From contig CM037879.1 in assembly GCA_021292165.1 (NCBI GenBank), forward strand, positions 114,382,359 through 114,446,358: DNA of 64,000 nt, in the 5' to 3' direction. The position numbers were made by a program, and so were the translations under genes. This DNA is from Shinisaurus crocodilurus. Taxonomy: Eukaryota; Chordata; Lepidosauria; Squamata; Shinisauridae. This document shows, one piece after another, positions 55,315 through 64,000 of the stretch. Positions within the stretch are counted from its first letter, which is position 1. Every line of letters begins with the position of its first letter. The notes under the pieces were generated by a model that was given only the letters and a program-made list of their open reading frames with translations, did not search any database and was not told the DNA's origin.

Positions 55315-57237
55315 TACTCTCCAATTGCCCCAAATTTGCTGGGACAGTCCAGCAAACACTTAAGCCATCACAGCTTCTTACTTTGTTATGCAGAGTCCCA
55401 ATTTGTTATGCAGAGCCAGGAATTCCCCTGCCCTGCCTCCTCCCCCAAGCTATTTAGCTTAGCTGCTTTTGCTCATCCACCCTTTAAGCAGGAAGGGAAC
55501 AGACCAAGGATGTGTGTGTGCGTGTGCGCTCTACCTGCTGCCTCTGACCAGGCCCCCTGGTAAGTAAGTAAGACCCATTGAAGACATTTGTACTTACTCC
55601 CGAGTAACTATGCGTAGGATTGCACTGTTTGTTTTAACTTAATTCAAGTTAGTTAAATTCTGTAAGATTATTCCAGTTTAAGTGTTTCTTTAAATCTAAA
55701 TTATGTGAATAGAACAGAAAAAGTGCTTTAAACTGGGGCCTTTCCACAATAACAAACAACAACAAAGGTGTTCTGCCCCTCAAAGTTCCTCCTTGTGCTT
55801 AAAAACCAGAGCTGTAGATGTGTTGGAACAAAACGCTGAAGGGGCTCAAAACCCCAATGTGTCTTTTTGTATTTTCCCCCACCCCAAAGTTCCCCCTCTT
55901 CTGCATCTCCTTCTTTTCTTCTCCTTCTCCTACTGCCCTGAAAATGTGGGACCAATCCTGACAATTTTCAATTAAAAATAAAGAGATTGCCCTGCAAGCA
56001 CTGACCGCCCCCCCCCCCCATGAAAAACATGAGATATCAACAATTAAGGGTTTAAGTAAGGTTAAAAAAAAGTATAAAATAATAAAATAGTATAAAATAA
56101 TATATCATCATCATCATCATCAGGCGATCACTCGTGACCGAGTAAGATTGTCTTCCGGGATAAAAGGAGGAAATTCTAAAGAAGATTGTGTAGACTCTAG
56201 CGATGGGTCCGTAAGTGACTGTGGAGGCCAATTCTAGATCCACACAGCTTCCCACAGTGAGGACACAGGTTACCAGATAGGAGATGGTCCTGTAAAGGAT
56301 TCATTTGACGTGCTTTTCGCTTAGCACGTTTCTCCCTTTCACCTTGCACTCGGGCTTCTTCAAAGTCCATGGAACCTTTGTGAAAGGCCAACCTCCATTT
56401 AGATCGTTCATGGGCCAGAGCTTCCCAGTTTTCGATGTTTATATTGCATTTTTTTAGATTAGCCTTATGAACATCTTTAAACCTCTTATATTGACCACCG
56501 ATATTCCGCTTTCCATTCTTGAGTTGGGAGTAAAGTAACTGCTTTGGGAGACGGCAGTCAGGCATTCGAACAACATGACCGGTCCACTGAAGTTGGCGTT
56601 GAAGGATCATTTTTTCAATGCTAGTAGTCTTTGCTTCTTCCAGTACACTGACATTTGTTCGTCTATCTTCCCAAGTAATTCGCAGGATTTTCCGGAGGCA
56701 ACGTTGATGAAACCTTTCAAGGAGGTGGAAGTGACGTTTATAGATAGTCCATGTTTCGCAGGCATACAATAAAGTTGGTAATACAATGGCTTCATAAACC
56801 AGTGTTTTGGTCTTCTTACAAATATCCCGATCCTCGAACACTCTATGTTTCATTCGAGAAAATGCAGCACTTGCGGAGCTCAAACGATGCTGGATTTCAC
56901 TGTCGATGTTAGCTGTAACAGAAAGATAGCTGCCAAGATAGAGAAAATGATCGACATTTTCCAGTATTGTCCCGCCAAGCTGGATAGATGGCATCACCAA
57001 AGGGTTAGCTATAATATATAATATAATAATGTAATAATTATAAAGATAAGATTTTGTGTGGTTCCTCTAATAACTTTTGCACTTGACCATGCCCTTTGGT
57101 TGCCTGGCCATACCCTTGGCCACGCCCTCATGTTGCCTGGCCACGCCCTCTTGATTATACCTTCATGTTGCTTAACCATACTTCTTACAAATTCACATGT
57201 GTGTCCCTATTTTCATCTGTGAAATGTTGGAGGGTAT
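55315..57237 (-). mobile_element. ~1-kb TIR DNA element, copy 2, interrupted by a LINE
   Basis: Reverse complement of 12,414-13,372 plus about 55 further bases. The element has short inverted ends (TACTCTCCAA at 55,315; TTGGAGGGTA at 57,227-57,236). A 906-bp LINE sits at its AT-rich centre (56,105-57,010). Without the LINE the element is about 1.0 kb. No transposase is recognisable and no clear TSD is visible. Confidence 0.75.
56105..57010 (-). mobile_element. young LINE, 5'-truncated, intact C-terminal ORF, copy 2
   Basis: Nearly identical to 29,708-30,611, with only occasional substitutions. It keeps an open minus-strand frame of 267 codons up to the same C2H2 finger, where copy 1 reads CPPC and this copy CPHC. 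It ends in a (GAT)n tail of 6 units. Flanking ATAATATAT at both sides (56,097-56,105 and 57,011-57,019) may be its TSD, although the target is low-complexity. It lies in the middle of the TIR element and is therefore younger than it. Confidence 0.9.
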
Positions 57238-58862
57238 GCAATAAATTGGCACTGTTGTGACTTTGTCACTTGTTTTTCTTTCTGTGACTGGCATGCCTCC
57301 CTGTTGTTGTTTTAGAGAAGATACCCATTCCTGAACAGACATTTTCTGGAAGTAAAACTGAGTTAAATAGTGGAGACAAGAGATGAAGTTCTAGATCAGG
57401 GGCAAGCAACACAAGGCCTGGCAGACACATAGTTTTTATTTATTTATTTCATTTCATTTTTATACCGCCCAATAGCTGAAGCTCTCTGGGCGGTTTACAA
57501 CAATTAAACCCATGCCGCTGCCCCCACACTGCGAAAATTCAAACTAAGTATTGAAAACAAGCTCAGTTTCTCACTTTTAAGCCTCCATTGCAGTTTGCCA
57601 CTGAAATCTGATGGCAAACCACCATTGTTTTTGCTGACACTGCACCACCTGATTTTGGCAGTGTGGCCCATGGGGATGGGGATGGTGGAAAGTTGCCCCT
57701 GGACATCCCAGAGTTGCCCACCTATTCTAAACCTTACTGACAAATTGGAAACAAACAAATTCCCAAGTTTAGTTGGTATCCATCCAAGAGTTCTAAAACA
57801 ACTCAAATATGAAATTAAATTGCTGGTCTGCTAACAAAAATATATCAGATAGTCCTCTGTACCGGAGAACTGGGAGATAATATATTTTAAAAAGCAGCAG
57901 TTTTCACTTCGTCGAAAGCACTCTCAAGTACCCCTTGTCTCTTAAGAACGGCAGTCAGTTAAACCAAAGTAAGACTACCTTTGTGATACCAGCAGCCATT
58001 AGAACAATTCCCTTCCTCTACCCTCAACTACAATTAAAAGCCCTAATTCAATTGAGAAAAAGATAGAGGGGAGAGAGGAAGGAGGCAAGTGGGTAAAGTA
58101 AGGTAGCAGAGAAGAGGCTGAGGAAGGAAGGAAGGAAGAAGCCAACAGCCATGGTAAGTTGATGTGAAAAAGCAGGGGGGAAGGGAATTTGAAGCAGCAC
58201 TAATTTGGGGCCTAGGAAAGTAGGTCTGTCAGAAGTTGGGCCCCAAGGGTCAAGTTTCTGGGTCATGGGGAGGGCATGTATGTCAGTGTAATGGGTCCAG
58301 ATGGAAGAAATGTGGTCCCAGGCATTCTGAAATCAAATTTGAAAGAGACAACCAAAGTCCAGAAGGGCCAGAAGCAGGTAACATACATAATCCAAGTCAG
58401 GCAGCTGGTCATATTCCAAAAAACAGTAGCTAAAGATTGGAAGAGCAGGTGCAGTTTGAGTAATCTATGGTGGGTGGGAGTTTTACTAAAGAGGGAAAGA
58501 GCTGGCAGCAGTGGCAGCTAGCCAAATAGGGTAGATCTGGGTAGGTTTGGGGGCCAACTGCCTGAATGCTAAGTCAGGCAGCAAGGCTTATATTGCAGCC
58601 TAGATGCAAACCCTGAACCATACTGTTCAGACGGCAAGGCTTGAGGCAAAAAACATTTACCTTTCGGTGCAAGAATTAGGGAATTAGCTCTGGTTGCTGG
58701 AAGCTTAGATTTGGAAAGCCTCCTGGCACCATACAGACTGGCATTTGCCTGCCCACTCTGCTATATCCCATTTCTATGCCCACATTGTTGAATACCTAGG
58801 TCCGTTTTCCCCTAATATGATCTGCAGCCAGTGTTCGCATCTTTAAACTAGTGTTTGGTACT
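57238..58862. other. mostly unassigned sequence; LINE tail scrap at 57,433-57,510
   Basis: The only recognised item is an antisense L2-like tail (TTTATTTATTTATTTCATTT, CCCAATAGCTGAAGCTCT, GGGCGGTTTACAACAATTAA). The rest shows no gene. Confidence 0.5.
58855..58862. repeat. 8-bp TSD of MITE copy 2 (left)
   Basis: TTGGTACT, repeated exactly at 59,009-59,016. Confidence 0.95.
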
Positions 58863-59008
58863 CAGTGCTTTTTTCCTGGAGAAAAGGGTACCGGAACTCT
58901 TGGATTACATTTCCTCGGGAGTAGATGGCGATTAAATTGTAACGCAATTAATAGAAGAAAAGGTGCTGGAACTCAGTTCCGGTGAGTTCCACCAGAAAAA
59001 AAGCCCTG
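58863..59008. mobile_element. 146-bp hAT-like MITE, copy 2
   Basis: Same length and same ends as 17,063-17,208 (CAGTGCTTTTTT...AAAAAAAGCCCTG). It differs at four positions, all T in copy 1 and C here. It is flanked by perfect TSDs TTGGTACT. Confidence 0.95.
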
Positions 59009-59650
59009 TTGGTACTCATTTCTCAGTAGATTCGCTTCCCTCCTAAAATTGGATCAGTGTCAGCTACAAGCATATCCTATTCCAGTGATGGCAAACCTTT
59101 TTGAGCCCGAGTGCCCAAACTGCAACACAAAACCAACTTATTTATTTCAAAGTGCCAAGACTGCAATTAAACCTGAATACCGGGGTTTTAGTTTAGTAAA
59201 AACAACTCATACAGTTGTCCGAACTAATTAATATCTTTTGTCTTAAAAGAAAAACACAATAACAGGGCTTTCAATGATACAAACAGTTTTTTATTGAAAA
59301 AAACATCAACTCAATTTTTTTTAAATAGTACTACATTGTAGCCTTAAGGTAATTTAGATAGATTTTTTAAATAATTAGGCGCATGCATTTTTGGATAAGG
59401 GATTCTCAACTTGTAATATGATTAATGTGAATTTTGCTGTTGCATGCATGCTGATAATTTGTCAAACTTAGGCTCATACTCAGTTTGAGAGCAACACATG
59501 CAGCACTCAGCTCATCTGTTAATCTGTTTCTGGTATCAGATTTGATATAATTCAAAGCTGAAAAGAGCTGAACTCATGTTTTTTGTTGTTGTTGTTCAAG
59601 TCTTGGAGTCTACAAAAACACAACATTTATTTAAAAAGACAGATGAAGCA

Positions 59651-59797
59651 CCTGCAAGGAACCCAAGGCGGCTTACATAATCCTCCTCCTCTCCACTTTA
59701 TCCTCACAACAACTCTGTGAGGTAGGTTAGGCTGGATGTTGTGAGGATAAAATGGAGAGGAGGAGGATTATGTAAGCCGCCTTGGGTTCCTTGCAGG
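59651..59797. repeat. 61-bp-arm palindrome built from SINE 3' halves
   Basis: Arms 59,651-59,711 and 59,737-59,797 are complementary at 60 of 61 positions around a 25-base loop. The arm sequence (CAAGGAACCCAAGGCGGCTT, CTCCACTTTATCCTCACAAC) is the 3' half of the MIR/CORE-like SINE at 30,838. Confidence 0.95.
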
Positions 59798-59814
59798 CTC
59801 TAAGATTGTTAACA

Positions 59815-59896
59815 GGACTGGCCAATGTGATCATATTCATATTATGCCAGTGTAGATGGGAAAGTACTGGCATAATATGATCACATTGGCCGGTCC
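59815..59896. repeat. second adjacent palindrome
   Basis: GGCCAATGTGATCATATT at the left pairs with the inverse at the right. Arms are 37 and 31 bases, differing by a 6-base CATATT insertion and one substitution, around a 14-base loop. Confidence 0.9.
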
Positions 59897-60239
59897 TGAG
59901 AGGAAGAAGAAACTACTGGGGTGCGGAGCGGGGAGCCAGAAGTAATTATTAAGACGATGCAAATGGGGAGAAATGAGGGTGGGGGGGGAGCATGAGAAGG
60001 GAAGCAATATCGAGAAGGGGAGGCTGATAGGAAGAAGGCAGTGCGGGGGGGAGGGGGAGAAGCGACTATTAAGGCAGGTAATTATGAAGACGATGCAAAC
60101 GGGGAGAAATGAGGGAGGGGGGAAGCACGGGAAGAGAAGGGAAGCAATATCGAGATACAAAACATGGGGGGGAGGGAAGGAAACTGGAGGGGAAAGGAGA
60201 AGAGGAAATAAAAGCAAGAATTTGTGGGAGCAGAGGGAA

Positions 60240-60760
60240 AAGGCAACTGCTGCCTCCCCTCCCCTCCCCCTCTGGTGGCTGCCATCCACTCCTCTACCCG
60301 ACGCTGGCGGGGCTCTGGCTCCTCTCCTCTTTTTCCTCCTTATCCTCATCCTCCGCCTCCTCCCCCTTCCACACAAACAGCACCAGCTTCTCGTTGGGAG
60401 GGAGGGAGGGAGGAAGGAAGGCAAGCAGGCAGCAGCCTCAGCTGCCGCCAAATCCCACACGCGCTGCCTCACGAGACTACCGCCGAGAGACAGACACCCC
60501 AATCCTCCCTCACCCACCATTTAGACTTGCGGAGGCTGCGGCAGCCGCCGGGTCATGCCCCCCTTGCGCCCGAGGGCCAATCGCGGCGTGGAGCTCAACT
60601 TAAAGGCACCCCCCACATCAAACTCTTCGGGTCAACAAACAGGCCGGTTAGGCTTGGACCGCCCCTTTCCCCCGCTGAGGACAGCCCTGCGAAGAGTGCC
60701 ACTTCTCTCCAGGCCTCCCTGCCCCTCCCCATCCTGGGCGGACCTTGAGGGCTGGCGACC
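60240..60760. promoter_or_regulatory. CpG-island-like segment inside the hAT
   Basis: A strongly GC-rich block with many CpGs (TTGCGCCCGAGGGCCAATCG, CACACGCGCTGCC, GCGGCAGCCGCCGGG), a CCAAT box at 60,578 and C/T-rich tracts. Such blocks usually mark vertebrate promoters. I infer that it is either the transposon's own 5' promoter (for a deleted transposase) or captured host DNA. ORFs through it (up to 227 codons) are low-complexity and have no recognised domain. Confidence 0.4.
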
Positions 60761-60841
60761 TATGGCTCACGTGCCCACAGAGAGGTCCCTGCGTGCCAGC
60801 TGTGGCACGCGTGCCATAGGTTCGCCATCACTGTCCTATTC

Positions 60842-61859
60842 TTTTGAAGAGCCAGATCTAAGGAATTATTTTCCAGGGAGAAATGCCTTATACGGTTCAT
60901 ATTAAGGAATCTGGTAATATTAGTTTTTAGAAGCACTGTGTGCGTTACCTTCTCTTCCATACTCTGACTGAGTAATCTCAAATACTTTTGTGGCTAATTG
61001 TTTTAACTGTGGAACTGTTTCTGAAATATTGTGAACTAACTTAAAAAAAAGTTAGGCAGGTGGTATAGAATCCTTTTGTTAAAAAAATGTATTTAAAATG
61101 TGCAAAGCTGTCAAAACTCTCACAAGAGCCAAATTATCTAAAAATTCTAGACATTTAAAATAATTATTTTTCTTATTCTGAATATAAATCTAGAGTACAA
61201 ATGTCCATGAAAATGCATAATAAAAGGAAACTGACTCATAAAGTTAATCTTTTACTTCTCTGATAATTAAAAGGGCATGCATGCATGCAAGATGAAGAAG
61301 AAAAAACAGAGTCGATCAACCGGTTGCATTTCTTTTTCAAAATATGTAGCATTCACTTCTAAAATGGTAAGACTGAGACAGTGCACTTTCTTTTTGGTCT
61401 CTAATCGGAGGTGGATAGTTTTTAAAATGCAGATTTCACAGTCATCTTGTAACTTGGGGAAAGAAAAATCAAAGGGTTTTCAAGATCATTAAAATGTAGT
61501 CTCTCTTTTTGCCCAGTAGGAAAAATATAGTTTTCTGAACTTAAAGAGCTTGAAAAGGATTTTATTCTTTATCCAGAAGCTGATCAAACTTTGTGTAACC
61601 TCCCAAACAGAAATACTAATTGTATTTCTTTTTCTAAATATTTTTTTCCTTCCTTCCTTCCTTCCTTCCTTCCTTCCTTCTTTCTTTCTTTCATTTCTGG
61701 CTATTAGATATACACTGCTGATAGGCAGCTTGTTAATTATCATACCTAATGACACTGTAACAAGAGGCTCTGCAGGAATGTAAATATTTTGTGTGGCTCT
61801 CAACTATCCCCAGAATCCAGCTACTCTTCTATTTAAAAAGAACAAAACTCCATGGTGTA
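60842..61859. other. unassigned sequence with (TTCC)n
   Basis: Microsatellite (TTCC)n/(TTTC)n at 61,647-61,692. No gene recognised. Confidence 0.45.
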
Positions 61860-61867
61860 CTGCCAAC

Positions 61868-62329
61868 TAGGGATGGGCGCCGAGTCCAGCGCTCAGCTCA
61901 CGGGGCACTCAGCGAGTGCCCCCGCTGTGTGAACCGAGCCTCCAGCGAGTGCCAGGTGAGATACTCGCTGGACTTCTGGGTCCCTGGTGCTACGTTTTTT
62001 ATGTAAAAAACAGTGTAAACTACATTAAAATGGCCATGATTGGCATAACCAGCACTACGTTTTTTACGTTAAAAGCAGTGTAAAATTTGTTAGAAGAACT
62101 GTGATTTGCGTGGTGTAGCAAACTATGTAAATCATGGTTGTTCTAACATATTTTACACTGTTTCTAATGTAAAGAACGGAAACTGGAAGTTCCTTTCCCC
62201 AGCTTGGCTCACAAGGAGGCAAGCCGAGCTGGGGAAAGGAAAAGTAAGTTGAGCGGAGCTTGGGGGCGGGTCGAGCCCGGCGAGTTCGCCAAGCTTCCAC
62301 TCCCCTATTGAGCTCCATGCACAACCCTA
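61868..62329. mobile_element. foldback element (TAGGGATGGG...AACCCTA), copy 2, with TSD
   Basis: It is flanked by a perfect 8-bp duplication CTGCCAAC (61,860-61,867 and 62,330-62,337). It starts TAGGGATGGGCGCCGAG and ends CTCCATGCACAACCCTA. It shares the GTGCCAGGTGAGATACTCG-type block, GGACTTCTGGGTCCC, ACGTTTTTTATGTAAAAAAC and GCCGAGCTGGGGAAAGG with 32,842-33,282. The ~462-bp length and 8-bp TSD indicate a non-autonomous hAT-type family. Confidence 0.88.
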
Positions 62330-62337
62330 CTGCCAAC

Positions 62338-62630
62338 ATCAATCTTCAGTCTGCCACTTCTGCTGTTTTAATAATGTAAGTGGGACTGAATCCAGTATAA
62401 GAGGTTGTGGATTAGGGCTCAGCTGGATTATGTGGAAACAATTCCTGCCATCTCTATGTTTTGCCATTTTGTTGGCCCTGCATAAATAAAGGAAGATAAT
62501 ACGCCAGTATTGTGGCTTGAAGCTCGGAACCTAATTAATTTACAAATAACTAGCAAAGGGTTGGGGGATCAAGTCTGCAATCTGATACAATATCCCTGTC
62601 ATGGGAAGACCTGCCTTGCACATTCCTTTA
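62338..62630. other. unassigned sequence
   Basis: Nothing recognised. Confidence 0.4.
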
Positions 62631-62859
62631 CAGGCAGTCCCCGGGTTAAGAACGTCTGACTTACGGGCAACTTGTACTTACGAACGGACTTCTCGGTTCC
62701 CCGGCTCTATGTCGTTTACGTAGAGTACAGTATAGTATACGTAATTTACGCAGTTTGCATAAATGCCATATACTACACTGTACTGTTCTGGCGTATGTAC
62801 AAATGCAACTTAAAGACATTCTGAAGAATGGAACTCGTTCGTAACCTGGGGACTGCCTA
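62631..62859. mobile_element. pogo/Tc1-mariner-like MITE (CAGGCAGTCCCCGGG)
   Basis: CAGGCAGTCCCCGGGTTAAG at the left is mirrored by CGTAACCTGGGGACTGCCTA at the right. TA flanks both sides (62,629-62,630 and 62,860-62,861). The interior is rich in TACG/CGTA palindromic words (62,705-62,750). Confidence 0.85.
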
Positions 62860-62861
62860 TA

Positions 62862-63596
62862 ATAAACTTCTACATTTGCTTTAGGAATCTGGAGAAACCA
62901 CAACCACAAGCTTCCTCTGGCTTTTAAGCCCAAATGGGACTCAGATAATATATTTTGGTCTCTCATGCCCTCTTCTCTTCTTTCCCCTGTTAACCTAAGA
63001 CAAATGATTCAGACAATGGAAACACAGTTCCTTTCATCACCATGATTCACTGAAAGCAGTGGGACTGTACTCAGCATTGTTCAGTCCAATGACGATGCAG
63101 AAAAATAAAGGCTGAACTCTTCTTGCTTCCAAATGTGTCCAAATGAAACAATCTTCTCCATTCATGTCCCACATGTATGTGTTTCCGGCATTCCAGCTCT
63201 TGCGATTTGCTACTGTGGACAGAACAACTACTGGAGAGAAAAGTAATAGACTGTGTTTTGGGAACATGGCAAGTGGGAAGGAAGATGGTACATCTCAGGG
63301 AATCAAGTCTGGCCAAGTAAGGTATAATCAGCTGATGATTCCCAGAGTGCTCAACATCTGTTGCAAGCATGGTCTCTCACTTTGTCCTTACTGGTGGTTT
63401 GACGCAATGAGAACAAGTCTACCTATCATGCAGATGCAAAGCATAGTTACAAGTTCCCACTAGAGCCTTAGCATTAATGACTGCATAATAGTAACAATAT
63501 AATATAATATGATATATAATATAATATGATAGCATCCATATATAGGCCTCTTAAGAGAAATACTGAGCTCCTTGGAAGATAATATTGATGAACCTT
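62862..63596. other. unassigned sequence
   Basis: Overlapping ORFs on both strands at 63,037-63,463 (up to 106 codons) have no recognisable domain. An AT-rich TATAATA repeat lies at about 63,497-63,532. Confidence 0.4.
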
Positions 63597-63760
63597 TATT
63601 TATTTATTTAATAATTCATTCATTCATTCATTATAAGAATCTATATTCTGCCTTTCTATACTAGATACCTAAGTCCAACTAGTGACATTAAGACCAATAA
63701 AAAAATGAAGCAGGGCAACAAATACACATCTCAATAGGTCAATAGTCTGCCAGAATAGAA
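63597..63760 (-). mobile_element. L2-like LINE 3' tail, antisense
   Basis: TTTATTTATTTATTTAATAA and (ATTC)n lead into TATATTCTGCCTTTCTATAC and A-rich sequence, a degenerate antisense LINE tail. Confidence 0.5.
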
Positions 63761-64000
63761 AAGTGTTCATATATCAGTAGAAGGCTTCCAGAGAGAAGAA
63801 CAGCCACTGAGGGCCAAACTATATGTTACCTTTGCTATGTAGTTCTAGCCTTGAGAGCAGGGTGTGTGTGTGTGTGTGATCCGGATCAAGGCCCTAGCAT
63901 GGGATGTAGGGGGATTTTAACCCTTCGCCCCCCTGCTGCAGTCCCAATCCAGAGTAGCCCGCTCAATGCCTGCAAATTGCTTCACTAAAAAAGGTTCTAT
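63761..64000. other. unassigned sequence with a possible DNA-element end
   Basis: GAGGGCCAAACTATATGTTA at 63,806 resembles AAGGGCCAAACTAAATGTTA at 17,402, suggesting a shared small repeat. A short (GT)n lies at 63,863-63,878. The window ends without a recognisable gene. Confidence 0.3.

Larger units (their letters stand above)
59083..60833. mobile_element. hAT DNA transposon, 1.75 kb, with palindromes and GC-rich cargo
   Basis: The terminal inverted repeats CAGTGATGGCAAACCT and AGGTTCGCCATCACTG are flanked by a perfect 8-bp duplication TCCTATTC (59,075-59,082 and 60,834-60,841), diagnostic of hAT. The left ~200 bases are shared with the fragment at 8,350-8,547. No transposase domain is recognisable, so it is non-autonomous. 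The interior holds two adjacent palindromes (59,651-59,797; 59,815-59,896), a duplicated purine-rich block (59,943-60,015; 60,079-60,155), and a CpG-rich, promoter-like segment (about 60,240-60,760). Confidence 0.92.

Noticed and set aside
59837..60520. 227-codon minus-strand ORF as a gene
   Set aside because: Low-complexity proline/serine/arginine-rich translation of a GC-rich block inside a hAT; overlapping ORFs of similar length exist on the other strand.

Overview
The window looks like intergenic or deep-intronic DNA from a vertebrate, most likely a squamate reptile (lizard). It is about 64 kb, moderately AT-rich, and has no open reading frame that I recognise as a host gene. Every long ORF whose product I can name is a fragment of a transposable element. 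The squamate assignment is an inference from the mixture of repeats: CR1-, L2- and L1-type LINEs side by side, a young LINE with a (GAT)n tail, MIR/CORE-like and 5S-plus-tRNA-derived SINEs, a Helitron, and many hAT-like and pogo-like DNA elements.

Layout. 1-7.3 kb: mostly unrecognised sequence with microsatellites, a 32-bp-arm hairpin (5.64-5.77 kb), a possible LTR and a Z-DNA-prone CA/CG tract. 7.3-12.0 kb: an L2-like 3' end, a hAT end fragment, then two abutting Helitron copies riddled with GC-rich, CpG-dense inserts, next to a perfect 91-bp direct duplication. 12.4-13.4 kb: a ~1-kb TIR element. 14.9-17.2 kb: a 5'-truncated CR1, a 5S/tRNA composite SINE, and an L1 inserted inside a 146-bp MITE. 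19.7-26.0 kb: a decayed L1 ORF2, apparently split by about 3.4 kb of nested DNA elements that include a 2.07-kb hAT with a perfect 8-bp target-site duplication (TSD) and a 123-bp-arm palindrome.

28.4-33.7 kb: L1 and L2 tails, a young LINE copy, a MIR-like SINE, and an L2 reverse-transcriptase remnant interrupted by a foldback element. 36.5-39.6 kb: more L2-like and CR1-like antisense copies. 41.5-43.2 kb: a terminally complete Helitron (TC...CTAG, A|T insertion site) containing a G-rich minisatellite. 45.7-48.3 kb: a long CR1 ORF2 pseudogene (endonuclease plus reverse transcriptase) on the minus strand. 53.1 kb: a CR1-like endonuclease scrap. 55.3-57.2 kb: a second copy of the 1-kb TIR element, with a second copy of the young LINE inserted in it. 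58.9-60.8 kb: a second 146-bp MITE with perfect TSDs, then a 1.75-kb hAT with perfect TSDs that carries two adjacent palindromes and a CpG-island-like cargo. 61.9-62.9 kb: a foldback element with a perfect TSD and a pogo-like MITE.

The elements do not form a pathway. What can be read is an insertion history: MITE before L1 at 17.0 kb, TIR element before LINE at 56 kb, L2 before foldback element at 32.8 kb, Helitron before GC-rich element at 10.1 kb. The most unusual items are the CpG-dense foldback family that clusters in Helitron copies, the Helitron minisatellite, and the hAT with tandem palindromes and GC-rich cargo. All assignments come from reading motifs, termini and TSDs by eye; no database search was possible.
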